Counted from the first letter of the stretch, positions 19,550 to 30,270 are shown. The stretch is DNA of 31,334 bases from Bremia lactucae (GCF_004359215.1 NC_090612.1:3384648-3415981), one strand, 5' to 3'. Numbers and translations: made by a program. The notes: generated by a model from the sequence alone, not told the origin.

Positions 19550-22168
19550 CTACAGCATTTCCCAATCGCCCTCACTTTTACCATGAGAATCTAATCTGCC
19601 GGCATTACTAGGAGATTCCTTGGAGCTACTGTCGACCGATTGCAATGCAACGAGTGTCGACAAAGCAATGGCTTCTTTCGTTATAGCGAATTGTGCTATT
19701 TGCTCCAATGGAGGTTTCTTATCGCCATTCAATATTGACGACGACTCCTTGGGCTCCGCTGCGCTGTCATGAACAGCATCTATCACTTGACTAGATTCGG
19801 TCGTTGTATAGTTGGTTGCAGCCTCTGGATTGAAAATATTGACAGGATCGATGGAACTTTTGGTAACTTGTTGCAGAGGAGCATTTGTAATCGACGTCAA
19901 CGGCAAATTCGACATTGTGCGAGGACAGTCTACCTCATCAGGGTCTACCGTTTTCGAATTAGTGAGTAGAGTTGCACCTTCAAGACCAAGAGCTTGTACT
20001 TTAGCAAATAAACTTAACGCCTTGACGAGTTGAGCACGCAGAACCTCTTTGTCTTCCTCAGATGCACTGCTGATTACATCACAACCTATTAGAATTGCAT
20101 TCATACACTCTTTTAATAGCCATAACGATGATGACGCACCTGTCGAGAGCCATACTTGATAAAGGTACTGGAGAAGCCGTTGTTGTTGTAGCTAATATAC
20201 TAATGGGTTTTTGATGATGAAGCTGCTAATCAATACAATGTAATCAATGATTTGTGAAAAAAAAAAAAAAAATGACACACCTCTTCTTGACTTGCAAGTT
20301 GAGTACGACAAGTCCAAAGCTCTTCACGTAGCAATGTCACAGCTTTTTGCAACTCCTGCAGCTTGAGCGCATCAGCTTCTCGATTCGATTCAGCAGCAGC
20401 CGCGGCAATCGTAGCGTTAGAAGCTTTGTTTTCAGCGACAAGTACCTTTTCCTCGGCTGCTGCAAGAAGCTGAACAATCTCCAAGTTCTCTTCATTGCTC
20501 TTTTTAATATTCTTGTCCAGTTTATCAATTTTCTTTTTGCATTCAGCTAGCTGTGTCTCTTTCGTGACTACTATTTGAAGTCGCTCTTCCAGTTTTTTAT
20601 TCTTTTCTTCATTGTCCACCATCTCTTTCTCCGTTGCCATCAAACTGCCAACCTTCGTTTCTAACTCCGCGACTTTTTCCAGCAAACTTGTAATCTCTTC
20701 CTTGCTTTTAGCAAGCATTTCTTCCTTTGCATCAAGCGTAGACTGTAGATTTTCATTTTCATTAACGTACATGGCCATCTTTTCACTCATTTCTCTCCGC
20801 TCTTCAAAGACCTCGGCTTCAATCCTTTGTTGATATTTCTTAGTATCTACTTTTACTTTCGTTGCAACTTCTTCAGCTATTCGCAATTCATCGCTTTCGC
20901 TGTTTTTACGGATGGCTTCCTGGATCTTTAACGCTGTTGCCTTGTCCATCGCGGCGACCTCTTCTTTTAACGCTTGATTGGCCTTATTAACTGTTTCGAT
21001 ACGTTTCTTCAAATCGTTGATTTGACATTCCGTTTCTTCGTCTTTCAAAACCAAATCGGACGTTAATTGAAAAGTTGCCTTGGTGGCTTTTTCCAATTTG
21101 TCCTTTAAACTCAAATTCTCTTGCGCCAATTTGTCCAGCTTTTCCCGCTTGAGATGCTCCAATTCGTCACTAAGAGCTGTTATACGCGATGTTGCGGCAT
21201 GTAGCTTGAGTTCCGTAGTCCTGGCTTGAGATTCAGCAGCTACCAATTGGCTCGTTAGTTCCTGTACCGCAACCGTTCCAGCAGAAGCATCTGCAGTCTC
21301 TCGCTTGCGTTTCTTTTCCAACGAAGATGGCGCTTCTAACGCAGCGATCGGCTGGGTTATTTCAACGGATTCATTCGCGACACAAGAAACATTAATGTCT
21401 TTTGACGCTTTTGAGGCTACTACAGCTTGACTCGAACTACAAAAGAATGCAGCAAAAAAAACGTCAATACAAAAGATCGTCGGATCAATTGGGTTTAATA
21501 CGTACTTGAGAATCTCAAGCTTGAATGCCATTGGAGAAACTCCTGCATACGCAATGATAGCATGATCGCAAATAGGTGAGCACATGCAGCGTAGATTGTT
21601 CGGATTACTCGCACCTGCAGGAGTTGAATTAGGTTTCGTAAAGTGAATCGTAAATCCTTTTCCCAACGTCACCGAGGCCCCTTTACCAACACGATCCGCA
21701 TTCACCCAGATACCATTGCGGCTAAAATTTGCATCAATAATTTGCTTTTGTTAAATTGTGACTAGCTCTTTTGACAAAAGGATCCAAGCTTATGGCATAG
21801 TGCAAACCTATTGTCATGAAGTTTGACAGTTGGTTCTTCGTTGTTGTCTTCTGCGGCATCCAATTGAATTACGCAATGCTAGACCATCCAAACAAGCAAG
21901 TGACAAATCAGCTAAAGTGCTTGATTATTGTTAAGACGCACAGCCTCACAGTTCATAGTTGGAGCTTGATAAAGATCAGTGTGCTTTATCTTACCACACT
22001 ACTGATGAAAAGCTTGTTGATTACAATATCACAGCGGCGTTTGTTGCGTCCGATCGTGGTCACTTTGTTCCGGAAATAAATGTGGTCACTATCCTCTGCT
22101 GGATGCTTCGTGATGAGCGTGAATCGGCCCCACGGCGCCACCTTGTCTTGATCCGGTGTCGCTGCCAT
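19550..22168 (-). CDS. FHA domain and long coiled-coil protein
   Basis: Predicted 752 aa in five exons: 22168-21995, 21878-21808, 21721-21506, 21436-20281, 20191-19550. The FHA domain occupies about residues 10-105 and is built from three exons: TTIGRNKRRCDIVI (Gly-Arg), SSVHCVIQ (Ser and His) and DNSRNGIWVN (Asn-Gly), the residues that bind phosphothreonine. Residues about 165-560 are a long Lys/Glu/Leu/Ala coiled coil (LDKLAQENLSLKDKLEKATK and so on). The C-terminal exon encodes LQYLYQVWLSTGASSSLW, a helical stretch and a low-complexity end. The intron after the coiled coil (20280-20192) has a T-run of about 17 nt on the coding strand. The family suggests phospho-dependent scaffolding; the specific role is unknown. 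Confidence 0.82.
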
Positions 22169-22425
22169 TGGACTTATTGAAAACGACAAGGTTTAACATT
22201 GGGCAATTATCTACAATTGCGATAATTACCTACTTTTGCCGTTAAACACCTCTTCGTTATAGGTATGAAAGAATGTTTTCGGCCGAAATCAGGAAAAGGC
22301 CACGATTTGACTTGACAAACAAGTAGCGCCCCAAGAGCCCAATATCGAAAATCTAGCGGAGCTACCTAATTCCATGAAGGAATTTGATAATGGGCAGATG
22401 AGGGCAAATTAAATTCTTTTATGTT
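22169..22425. other. Gene-free boundary between gene island and retroelements
   Basis: It holds the upstream region of the minus-strand FHA gene. An inverted repeat AATTATC/GATAATT lies around 22205-22226. No coding signature is visible. Confidence 0.4.
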
Positions 22426-22623
22426 TGTTCTTACTAGCACTGCTTTTCGTCTACTTGCTCCTAGTCATGCTTTCCACACTGACTTCTTCTCTACCTCTAC
22501 CCGGATTTTGTTACAGCGTGCAACCGTTGCCCATCCATCCACGCCGAGATCTAACAGCCGTTTCACTACGCCCATAAGCCTTTCTGGAATTACTTCCATC
22601 GCCTGTCCTCACCTTTTCTAACA
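22426..22623 (-). mobile_element. Probable copia 3' LTR (minus strand)
   Basis: On the minus strand the purine run CCGAGGAGGAG (22634-22624) is followed immediately by TGTTAGAAAAGG from 22623, the classic polypurine-tract/LTR junction of Ty1/copia elements. The copia RNase H tail lies just upstream (22960-22733). The far LTR end is tentative: the minus strand reads ...AGAACA at 22426, giving about 198 bp. A partner LTR was not found. Confidence 0.45.
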
Positions 22624-22732
22624 CTCCTCCTCGGATGCAGCTATCTTGAGCGCACTATCAACACATCACCAACGCCACTTGCACCTCATCGCCTTGCATC
22701 CTTGTCAATTGCATGATCCTTGGACTAGTACG

Positions 22733-22961
22733 ACAAGCACATAAGTACGCGTATTATCGCGAGCTTCGGTGGGTCCAATGCTTTCGTGAGCAAGTCCGCA
22801 AGCATTTCTTCCGAGCGTACGTATTGCGCGAGAACGATGCCGCGCCTAGCATAGTACGAATAGCATAGCATAGCACGAGCTTGAGCCGCACGTCGTTGTG
22901 TTTGGCCTTGATTATTCTGATGACTTCTACCTTCAAAGCAGAGCCATGGACGGAAAGCCAC
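22733..22961 (-). pseudogene. Ty1/copia RNase H C-terminal relic
   Basis: The minus strand reads YARRGIVLAQYVRSEEMLAD LLTKAL, the typical end of copia RNase H, preceded in another frame by IIKAKHNDVRLKLVLC. One or more frameshifts separate the halves. It is followed by a polypurine tract and LTR start (22634-22623). Its orientation is opposite to the long copia relic at 23441-26149, whose own 3' tail is missing exactly this part. Confidence 0.75.
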
Positions 22962-22984
22962 GTCCTAAAGGTTCTTATACTTGA

Positions 22985-23440
22985 GCGTTAGCACAAGTTG
23001 TATTCTGTATGCAAATCTCAAGAAGTGCATATTCGCAGCAAGCGAAATACCACTTTTTGGGTGCGTCGTGGGTAAACACGGTGTACCCTCGGATCCAGAA
23101 AAGATCAACGCGATCAAGTTTGGCCTGTGCCACTTAGGAAGTTCTTCGGCTTAGCGGGTACCTGCACAAGTTCTCACGCGATTCTGCTGAAAAACCAGTT
23201 CATCTTTTTTATTTGTTGAAGTAAAATGTAAAGTGGTTATGGAACGCTGATTGTCAGCGTTTCCTTCGAGGGTATTAAGAAAAGCTTGATGCAATCGTCA
23301 ATCCGGGCGATTGCTGACAAAGACCGACTTTCTTCCTTTTCATGTGGTCTGTGACGCCAGCGATTCGCAGCTTGCGCGCTACATCAATCGTACGGAATTT
23401 TCGAGCAAAAAGGATTTGGGCTCGTCTACAGAAGATCAGA
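22985..23440 (+). pseudogene. Ty3/gypsy RT-RNase H relic
   Basis: The plus strand reads, in shifting frames, LYANLKKCIFAASEIP, GCVVGKHGVPSDPEKINAIK, FFGLAG and FHVVCDASDS. These are the RT connection and the start of gypsy RNase H (VCDAS). The segment begins about where the minus-strand gypsy RT at 26138 stops. Several frameshifts and stops; inactive. Confidence 0.75.
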
Positions 23441-26149
23441 TCGCTCCTTAGTGCGACGCAGTGATGGGGAGACCGCATTTGACGTCAGCATACAGACGAA
23501 CGTGCTGTACGTCAAAACATCAGTGACGCCGGTGGAACAAAAGAATCCAAGAGATGTTTTAATGGCGGTGATATTCGACGCAGGGTCAAGCATGCCAGCA
23601 GACGATGTGCAGAGTGGATCACTAATGCACTTTCATGCACGTATGGGACACCTGTCCCTTGACACGATTGAACGAATGGCGAAGACACCTGGTTCGGGTA
23701 TCAAGATTACAAACCACAATCGGACCGTTTGTAGTTCGTGCAAACAAGGGAAGCGGACGACGAACAAACAGTCTCGGACGGACACCGGAAGAACGAGCCT
23801 ATTGATCAGATCGGCGGAGTGATTTGCTCGGTTTTGAAAGGTCCGCTAACTCCAAGACATCGACTTCATAACCGCTACCTGGTTAACTTCGTCGACCGAA
23901 GTCGAACTACTGTCGCGTTTTTCTAGCACCGACGAAGGACAAGGCTAAGAAAAGATTCGAGGACTTAGTGCTGGTTTTCGAGCGCATGTTCGAGTGCAAG
24001 ATACACATCTTGCGAACGGACGGAGGTGGCGAGTATAAGAATGTCAAGCAGTTCTGCCAGCGCACAGGAATTACGCGGCAAATAAGCGTAGCACAGAACC
24101 AGGCGTCCAACGGCAAAGCTGAGCGCATGCATCGGACGATACTTAACATGGCACGCAGTATGATCTTCGCAAGTCAACTCCCTCTTAAGTTCTGGGGAGA
24201 CGCAGTCGAGTACTTTGCTTACATCCTGAATAGAAGCCCGGCGCGATCAAATACAGGACGAGCATCGCCAATCGAGATTTTGACGATGAAAGCGCCCGAT
24301 CATCGAGAGATCGTTGTGTTTGGGAGCATATGCGCTGTGTACAGGGACCCGCAGAAGAACTCACTGGCACAGCGATCGCAAGTCGGAGTAATCATTTGAA
24401 TCAGCAGCAAAACCAAGGGATTTCGTGTGTCATTACAAAAGGAAAACAAGGTGGTGACGACTCAGCACGTCGTGAACATCGAGACGCTCAATGCGGAGCA
24501 AGACATTCAGCTGCAGCGCTCATTAAAGTATGATGAGAATCAAGTGATTACGAGTGAAGTCGCAAGTCCAGGAAAAATACTCAAGAGCGCTCACAAGGAA
24601 AAGAAGATTTGGAAGCGTGAGGCGGATGGCGCGAGATCAAGGTCGATACGTGAAACTTAAGCCAGCGACCAGGCGGAGTCGGCTCAAATTTTAGACGTTG
24701 TGAGTTACGTCTTCGAGAGGGAATCCGAACAATTACGGCGAAGCTATGCGCAGCTCAATGCGTGAGGCCTGGAAGAAGGCAATGCACGAAGAGCTGACGG
24801 CTCTTCAAGACAACGGTGTGTGGAAGCTGATAAAGCGCTCTGCCAATTGCAACGTTTTACACACGAAATGGGTTAATAAAACCAAAACGGACGCGTAAGG
24901 GGACATAGAAGGGCTCAAGGCGAGATTGATTGCGTGCGGCAACGAGCAAGTTCTAGGCGTAGACTACAGTCTCACTTTCGCTGCCGTCATGAATATGTCG
25001 ACAGAGAAAGTGATACTGGCACTCGCGGCGACGTGGAAGCCGGCAAAGCACGGGAATATTCCTAATGCTTATGTCAAGGCGGACAAAGAAGCCCACTTTG
25101 ACATTGATTTGCAAGCCCCTCAAGGCATGGGCGTCGAGTACAAGACGCTCATGCGTCTCGGTGCGAGAAGAAACAATGATTTGGTGCTGTACGGCTTAAA
25201 GCAAGCGGGGCGCCTATGGAGTCAGCTTCTACACACGCGACTCACGGAGGCTGGTTTTGAGAAATGTGTTGCGGACATGTGTCTGTACCGCAAGCAAGAC
25301 GGTGAGATGTTGTCGTGGTGTAACGTGTATGTCGATGATTGCTTGCGACCGGCACTAGCGTTGTGGTAGTCGGAAATTCCTTCGTCAGCCTTGGTTCGCT
25401 ATCGATCAAGGTTTTAGGACGTCTTTTGAAGTTTCGGGGTATGTGAGTGGCACTTGACGATGATGACTCCTATCTTCTGGATCAGGAAGAGGCTATAAAG
25501 AACCTACTGCGCGAACACGGACTTCATGAAGCGAATTCGACCCTTGCTCTGATTGGGGCAGACTGTTATGAGGTGCAAGAAGAAGACAGTGCGCTGCTCG
25601 GGGCAACAAGCACTGCTACAAGGCCATCAATCAAGAATTTCCAGTCGCTTGTTGGTAGTCTACTATGGGTGGCGCGTTGTACGAGGCCAGATGTAGCGTT
25701 TGCTGTGCAAAAAGCGACGCGACAAACCCACCAGCCACGTATTCACGACTGAAAATTGGCAAAGAGAATTGCTCGCTACTTGAGAGGCACTCAAGGACTA
25801 AAGTTGAAGATGAATCCAAGGGTCGAAGATCGTGACACTCCGACGCTTGAGTCATACAGCGACGCAGATATCGCTAGTGTCAAGAAGGACCGCAAGTCGT
25901 TAACTAGAAGCGTCATTTTGCTTAACGGCATGTCAGTGAACTGGAGCGCGAAAAAACAAGGCAGTATGTCATTGTCAACTATGGAGGCAAAATTTGTGGC
26001 TGCTTTCGAGGCATCACGCGAATTTACTCGGCGGGAGGGAGTTGTTGGGTGAAATCGGCATGGCGCCGGCCTTACCCATGTTGATGCATGTCAACAACCA
26101 GGCGGCCATTAAGCAACTTGAAGGCGAGGCTTCATCAGCTCGGTGCAAA
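23441..26149 (+). pseudogene. Ty1/copia polyprotein relic (pre-integrase, integrase, RT, RNase H)
   Basis: Domains in copia order: GAG-pre-integrase with HFHARMGHLS and CSSC (23451-23822); integrase core, with RYLVNFVD-like residues, LRTDGGGEYKN and QASNGKAERMHRTI, the second Asp and the Glu (about 23740-24399); a spacer; RT with REAWKKAMHEEL and YVDD at 25328-25339 (24740-25369); RNase H with SDAD, SLSTMEAKF and NNQAAIKQLEGEASSARCK (25447-26149). In-frame stops include TAA 24896-24898 and TGA 25750-25752, with several frameshifts. The first integrase Asp position reads CSVLKGP (Val). Integrase-before-RT order identifies copia. It is truncated at 26149 against gypsy sequence and no flanking LTR was found. 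Confidence 0.9.
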
Positions 26150-26671
26150 ATCCCCCACCGATCTCAACAGATTGGTCACGCATCGGTTAAATGTCGCAGG
26201 GGCATTACTAAGTCTTTGTGGCATGACAAGTCACTTACATAGCATACCGCTTGGGATGCTTACTGCTGTGAACGAAATATCTTGTTCACGCATCAGGATC
26301 TGATAAAATCTATCCATCAGATCCATTGACGAAAAGAAAGTACTCTTTGACATACCGTCAATGATAACGTCTTTTTGTGGTATCGGCGTTTGAGCTGGTA
26401 CTGCCGCAGCGTTCAGTTTATTGAATGCCTATCCGCCATTCTCCTGTTGCTTTACGCACACACAGAAGGTCGGAGAGCTATATGGAAAAATTGATTTCCT
26501 CACATGGCCCGCTGCTAAGCGTTCGGCAAAGAATTTGCCGATCGCTATTACTTGTTCATGAGGAAATCGCCGTTGCTTCATGACACAGTATTTCAAACCT
26601 GGAATTAGGTCAATTTCGTGTCGAGTGCCGATACCCTGAGGCAACTCGCACGGTAAAAATTCAGGAAACAT
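26138..26671 (-). pseudogene. Ty3/gypsy reverse transcriptase, N-terminal half relic
   Basis: Minus strand: PQGIGTRHEIDLIPGLKYCV, IAIGKFFAERLAAGHVRKS, SSPTFCV, then after a stop INKLNAAAVPAQTPIPQKDV, SSMDLMDRFYQILMREQDIS, FTAVSIPSGMLCK and NAPATFNRCVTNLLR, ending GDFAPS just before the expected YFDD catalytic box. Stops replace residues at two points. The sequence ends abruptly against the plus-strand copia relic. Confidence 0.85.
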
Positions 26672-27519
26672 CTTTAAGTTTCTTTATTTCGTTATATAAA
26701 GGGTTTTCCATCAAAGACTTCCAGGATTGGGACGTAATACGTTCAATCCAAGTCTTCTCATCGAGTACACTTTCATCCATCGTTGAGCTACTGATAATCC
26801 GTTCGTTTTCACGAAATGCTAATGCCGACCGAATATCGGCCACGTAGTTAGTTGTCTTCTGTGACAAGTCCGCAGATCTGCTTGACTTGGCCACTTCGCA
26901 GATCACGTAAGAACCGTTTCGGTTTTAACGTTGGCAATTGAGTTATCTTCGAAGTGACTTCGGAGGCGCTAATAGATCAAGTGTATAAGCGCCTACACTT
27001 GATTCATTGTTTCGCAATACATTAATTGTCTCAGTTTCTCATTTGAAACTTATATCCAAAGGTACCTGGGACCTTTGACCAGAGGTTTCCGGAGACTTGT
27101 TCCCACAGAAATTATTTGAAGAGTATCCTCCCAACTGCCTCTAGCTGTGGTTGCGCTACCACAGCGAGATCATCTACGATTGACTCGCCAGTTGATCTAG
27201 GACTTTCGCACTGTCTCTTCTAGACGGGCGTTTTAAATTTGCCTGGGTGTTGTTATTCAAGTCAGCATCCTTGTTTCGTACCACTTAATTTATTCGAGTG
27301 GTCGAACTTCGACGCTGCCTGTGCTTCAACTGATGAACGTCTTGGAGCGTTCACAAGCGTATGGGTGTCCTACGAGCGAGTGCGATGGCCTCACTTGTGG
27401 TTCGGTCGTTAGCATGATTGCACAAAATCTCAGTGTGAATACTCAACACATTTCTTAGTCAAATTCCGAAGGCTGTACACACCATCTTATAAACAAGAGA
27501 CAGGCATCGTTACGGCTTA
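26672..27519 (-). other. Degraded gypsy protease-RT linker
   Basis: It lies between protease and RT of the minus-strand gypsy relic. A minus-strand frame at 26906-26661 is open (DEKTWIERITSQSW) and probably continues the polyprotein. The remainder, about 26910-27519, shows no recognisable domain. Confidence 0.5.
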
Positions 27520-27800
27520 ATGCTGCCAATCTGCCAATTTATACATGGCGCGTACTTTCTGAGCCATGATAATCCAAGGATGACATCAAAAGTGTTATCC
27601 AAGTCTAGTACGATGAAATCAGCATCGTACTATACACCCTTATCGTGTATTGGATACCAACTACACGTTTTTGAACCGTTTCAGATGCGCCAAGCTACGC
27701 GCGATGTCATCTTCGTTAAGGATATCGCGCTCAATAAATTTGAGCCTGCGATCTTCTAGCGATTGGTGTCGAATAAATCATTTGACGCCCCGCAATCAAC
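27520..27800 (-). pseudogene. Ty3/gypsy aspartic protease relic
   Basis: The minus strand reads LVDCGASNDLF at about 27805-27770 and DLDNTFDVILGLSW-like residues with LRKYAPCINWQ toward 27520, the two hallmark ends of a retropepsin. The catalytic D-[ST]-G is D-C-G (27786-27797). A stop follows closely and the middle is frameshifted. Confidence 0.7.
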
Positions 27801-27929
27801 TAGGGACTTAAGTAGCAACTTATGTGACATTTTTATTATTCAAGGTGATGATATTGACCTCAACTCCTGGAACAGTTACACACAATGTTTGTGTGTGAGG
27901 AGCAACTTCGTCAAGAGACCTGCAAATTC

Positions 27930-29158
27930 TTTTGACGTTGCTGGATCAGTAGAGCGCTCCACACCTACTGACCCCGACCGATTTTTGACGATCGACCTCG
28001 CCGTTGCGCTTTCCAACGGCGTTGGATCCGCTTTTTTCGCAGTTCTTAGCGAAAAGTCGGTCTTTTCGCTCAGTGCTTTTATGCACTGACCGTGGGTTAC
28101 TAAACTCATAGGCGTAGTGGCCCACTTTTTGACAACATTGACATTTCTGTAATCGTTCGTAACTCGAAGAGCAAGGTTTCTCGCTCTCTATATGCGAGAA
28201 ATCCATGGATTCTGGACCTTCGTTATCTTGTCGTCTCGGTGGTCGATAAACACCCGAGTGAAACAAAGCCTGTTTAAAACTAAAGTCCTCCTGTTCCGCT
28301 ATAGAGATTGCTTGGTCAAGCGACTCTTATTCTAGCCGGAACAGGTGGGTCTTAACAGGTCCGTCTGCAATTCCTTCGATAAACACAGTTACCTGTGTTT
28401 GTTCATCTATTCAATGACTCACGATACAACTGACCAGGTAGCGGATATGTTGGGTATAAGCGTGAATGTCACGCTTGCCCTGCTTCAAATCCAGGAGCTC
28501 GGCTCGAGCTTTAAATTTTGCACGTAGCGGCTCAAATGTATGTCTGAGCCTGGTCTTGAAGACCTCATAGGACCCAAAGACGAATAGTTTGTGAAGCTTG
28601 AGCCCCAGGGCATAAGATTTGGCACGTCCGGCTAAGTTGGACATGCCAAATTTCACTTTCGACTTTCGTCGCATCAGCCCTGGTACGACGAGTTTCTATG
28701 GCGTCGTCTAACTCGACGAACCATCTCGAGAGGGAGCCGCCTTCAACTGCCTTAAACTTAGATTTTTCTATGTTTAAGCTTACAGGTCGACTCGGAAGCG
28801 TCGGCCCATTAGCAGATTATTCATGCTGCTGGTTCAACAATTCCAACTTTTGAGCACCCTGTTCTCTCAACACCTCTGTGTGTTGACAGCCTTGCTGACG
28901 AAGCAACGTTACTTTCTCTTCGTCGAGTTCGCGTTGAATGAAGTCGGCTATGGCCGCATGCTGTTCATCTCTGCCCAGGGTGTACAGCATAGCGCCAACG
29001 GCTGGCCCGCCTACGACCGAATTCATTCGTTCAATCGCTCTCCGTCCGAGGTCACTCAGTTGAGGAAACCTCTCACGCTTTATGTGATAACCTTCTTGAG
29101 GGGCCTGGAAGCTCCCTCCTTCTTCATCCAACATGTCCTTGTTGGATGGAACGTGCAT
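27930..29158 (-). pseudogene. Ty3/gypsy gag relic (minus-strand copy)
   Basis: From ATG 29158: MHVPSNKDMLDEEGG, RAIERMNSVVGGPAVGAML and a helical RELDEEKVTLLRQQG stretch to 28817. Then, frameshifted, the retrotransposon-gag core SNLAGRAKSYALGLKL, FGSYEVFKTRLRHTFEPLRA and LLDLKQGKRDIHAYTQHIRY (28674-28411). Last is a knuckle region ESMDFSHIESEKP with CQCCQKVGHYAYEF (about 28150-28100), whose last Cys is Phe. It is clearly the same family as the plus-strand gag at 30338-31334, with the same order of blocks. Confidence 0.85.
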
Positions 29159-29175
29159 GGGCCGTTAAAAGGACT

Positions 29176-29189
29176 ACGAAGTGCTACCA
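29176..29189 (-). other. Candidate primer-binding site of the minus gypsy copy
   Basis: Two bases inside the LTR edge, the minus strand reads TGGTAGCACTTCGT. It begins with TGG, as needed to pair with a tRNA CCA end. The equivalent position of the plus copy reads TAGTAGCACTTTGT (30290-30303). Confidence 0.35.
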
Positions 29190-29208
29190 GGTCTAACGGG
29201 CACCTTTC

Positions 29209-29229
29209 ACTAGTACTGTAAGTACTAGT
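29209..29229. repeat. 9-bp-arm hairpin, minus gypsy LTR
   Basis: ACTAGTACT, loop GTA, AGTACTAGT. It sits 17 nt from the LTR edge at 29192, the same distance as the 30248-30270 hairpin from its LTR edge. Confidence 0.75.
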
Positions 29230-29235
29230 TGACCT

Positions 29236-29253
29236 TACACTGATTACAGTGTA
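29236..29253. repeat. 7-bp-arm hairpin, minus gypsy LTR
   Basis: TACACTG, loop ATTA, CAGTGTA; the second hairpin in from the LTR edge. The plus LTR also has a second hairpin with 7-bp arms at 30186-30203. Confidence 0.65.
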
Positions 29254-29305
29254 TGTTAAATGCCTCAAAACCTCACGTGCACAAGAGTTAAATGGAAGGT
29301 TTCTA

Positions 29306-29329
29306 GGTAGCTAAGGACCCTTAGCTACC
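29306..29329. repeat. 11-bp-arm near-palindrome
   Basis: GGTAGCTAAGG and CCTTAGCTACC separated by AC; perfect arms. The strongest inverted repeat noticed in the window, inside the minus gypsy LTR. Confidence 0.75.
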
Positions 29330-29590
29330 AAAATGTAATTCAAAGGATTAGAATTAGGGAAAATGTAAAACTGTATTAATACAATTAGTTTTTCACGTAA
29401 CGATCTTCTATCTACTACTGAACTTTTATATTAATATCTGATTAAGCATGGCGCTCTTGCGCATCGCACAATCGTGTCTTGAAACGATTGGCAGAATTAA
29501 TTAAGACTTAAATTAACTAATCAATAGAGCTAATCTCTTATTGCATCAATAATTTCAAATTTGGTATTATTGGAACTATTTAAGTCAAAC

Positions 29591-29847
29591 TTAAAAAAGA
29601 TAATAATTTTGTACTTCTTTGCTGATCTCCTGTAAGAGGAAATGATCTTCTACGGTCTGCTGAAGAAGATTGGTTGCAAACTTGTGGACATGGATGATGA
29701 CACAGAAACGATTATGAAGGATGGGTACGTTGTGTTTGGATTTCAAACCGTCAACAACGTCTGCATAGTCAACACAAATGTGCGACCAAGATCGATTCAT
29801 GCCCAATGACAAAATCGTGAGCATGTTACTATCTGCCATGGAGGAGA
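29591..29847. other. Coding-like wedge between two gypsy elements
   Basis: Open on both strands. Minus: 82 codons from ATG 29839 (MADSNMLTILSLGMNRSWSH...). Plus: a frame including MIFYGLLKKIGCKLVDMDDD to a stop near 29810. Base composition is more gene-like than the AT-rich flanks. It ends directly at the LTR start 29848. No family is recognised; it may be a piece of host gene or captured sequence. Confidence 0.3.
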
Positions 29848-30185
29848 TGTAACGGGGTGTATCGTTACATGAAATTAACGCTTAATGGTTGTTAATTAAT
29901 ACATTATCTAAAAGGTAGATAATATTTGGAGAACATTACTTTATATAGTAATGCTCAGAAATCTTATCCATAAATAGGTAGAGGCCATTATATCTATTTA
30001 TCCCGCAGACTAATCAGCTGTAAACGTAAACAAAGAGAGAGACAGATGAGATTTCATTGCATGTTTAGTATTAGTTTTTAATAGGTTGGCATTAACAGAT
30101 AGAAAAAAGATATACTCAATTATTTTAATGCAGTTTTCATTTAACCCTCTTTATGTTAGTTGTTTTAAAGAGAGGTCTTCCTCTG

Positions 30186-30203
30186 CACGTACTAGTGTAC
30201 GTG
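30186..30203. repeat. 7-bp-arm hairpin in plus gypsy LTR
   Basis: CACGTAC, loop TAGT, GTACGTG, upstream of the terminal hairpin. Confidence 0.65.
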
Positions 30204-30247
30204 AAGTTACGTAAGGCACCACTCGCAACTGAAGCAGTGTGAAGTGG

Positions 30248-30270
30248 ACTTGTACTGAAGCAGTACAAGT
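30248..30270 (+). repeat. Terminal LTR hairpin with 9-bp arms
   Basis: ACTTGTACT, loop GAAGC, AGTACAAGT, ending 17 nt before the LTR end. Compared with 29209-29229, one base differs in each arm (T for A, A for T) and the pairing is kept. Confidence 0.75.

Larger units (their letters stand above)
29192..29590 (-). mobile_element. Diverged 5' LTR (partial) of the minus gypsy copy
   Basis: The sequence read on the minus strand ends GGTGCCCGTTAGA at 29192, matching GTGCCCCGTTACA at the end of the plus LTR (30287) and followed in both by a conserved CCTxGTAGCACTT block. The upper boundary, which should read CCCCGTTACA on the plus strand, is absent, so the LTR is truncated. The region is AT-rich with several hairpins. 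Confidence 0.55.

Noticed and set aside
20257..20272. Poly(A) run as a retrogene tail
   Set aside because: It falls inside an intron of the FHA gene, with no retrocopy upstream; a simple homopolymer.
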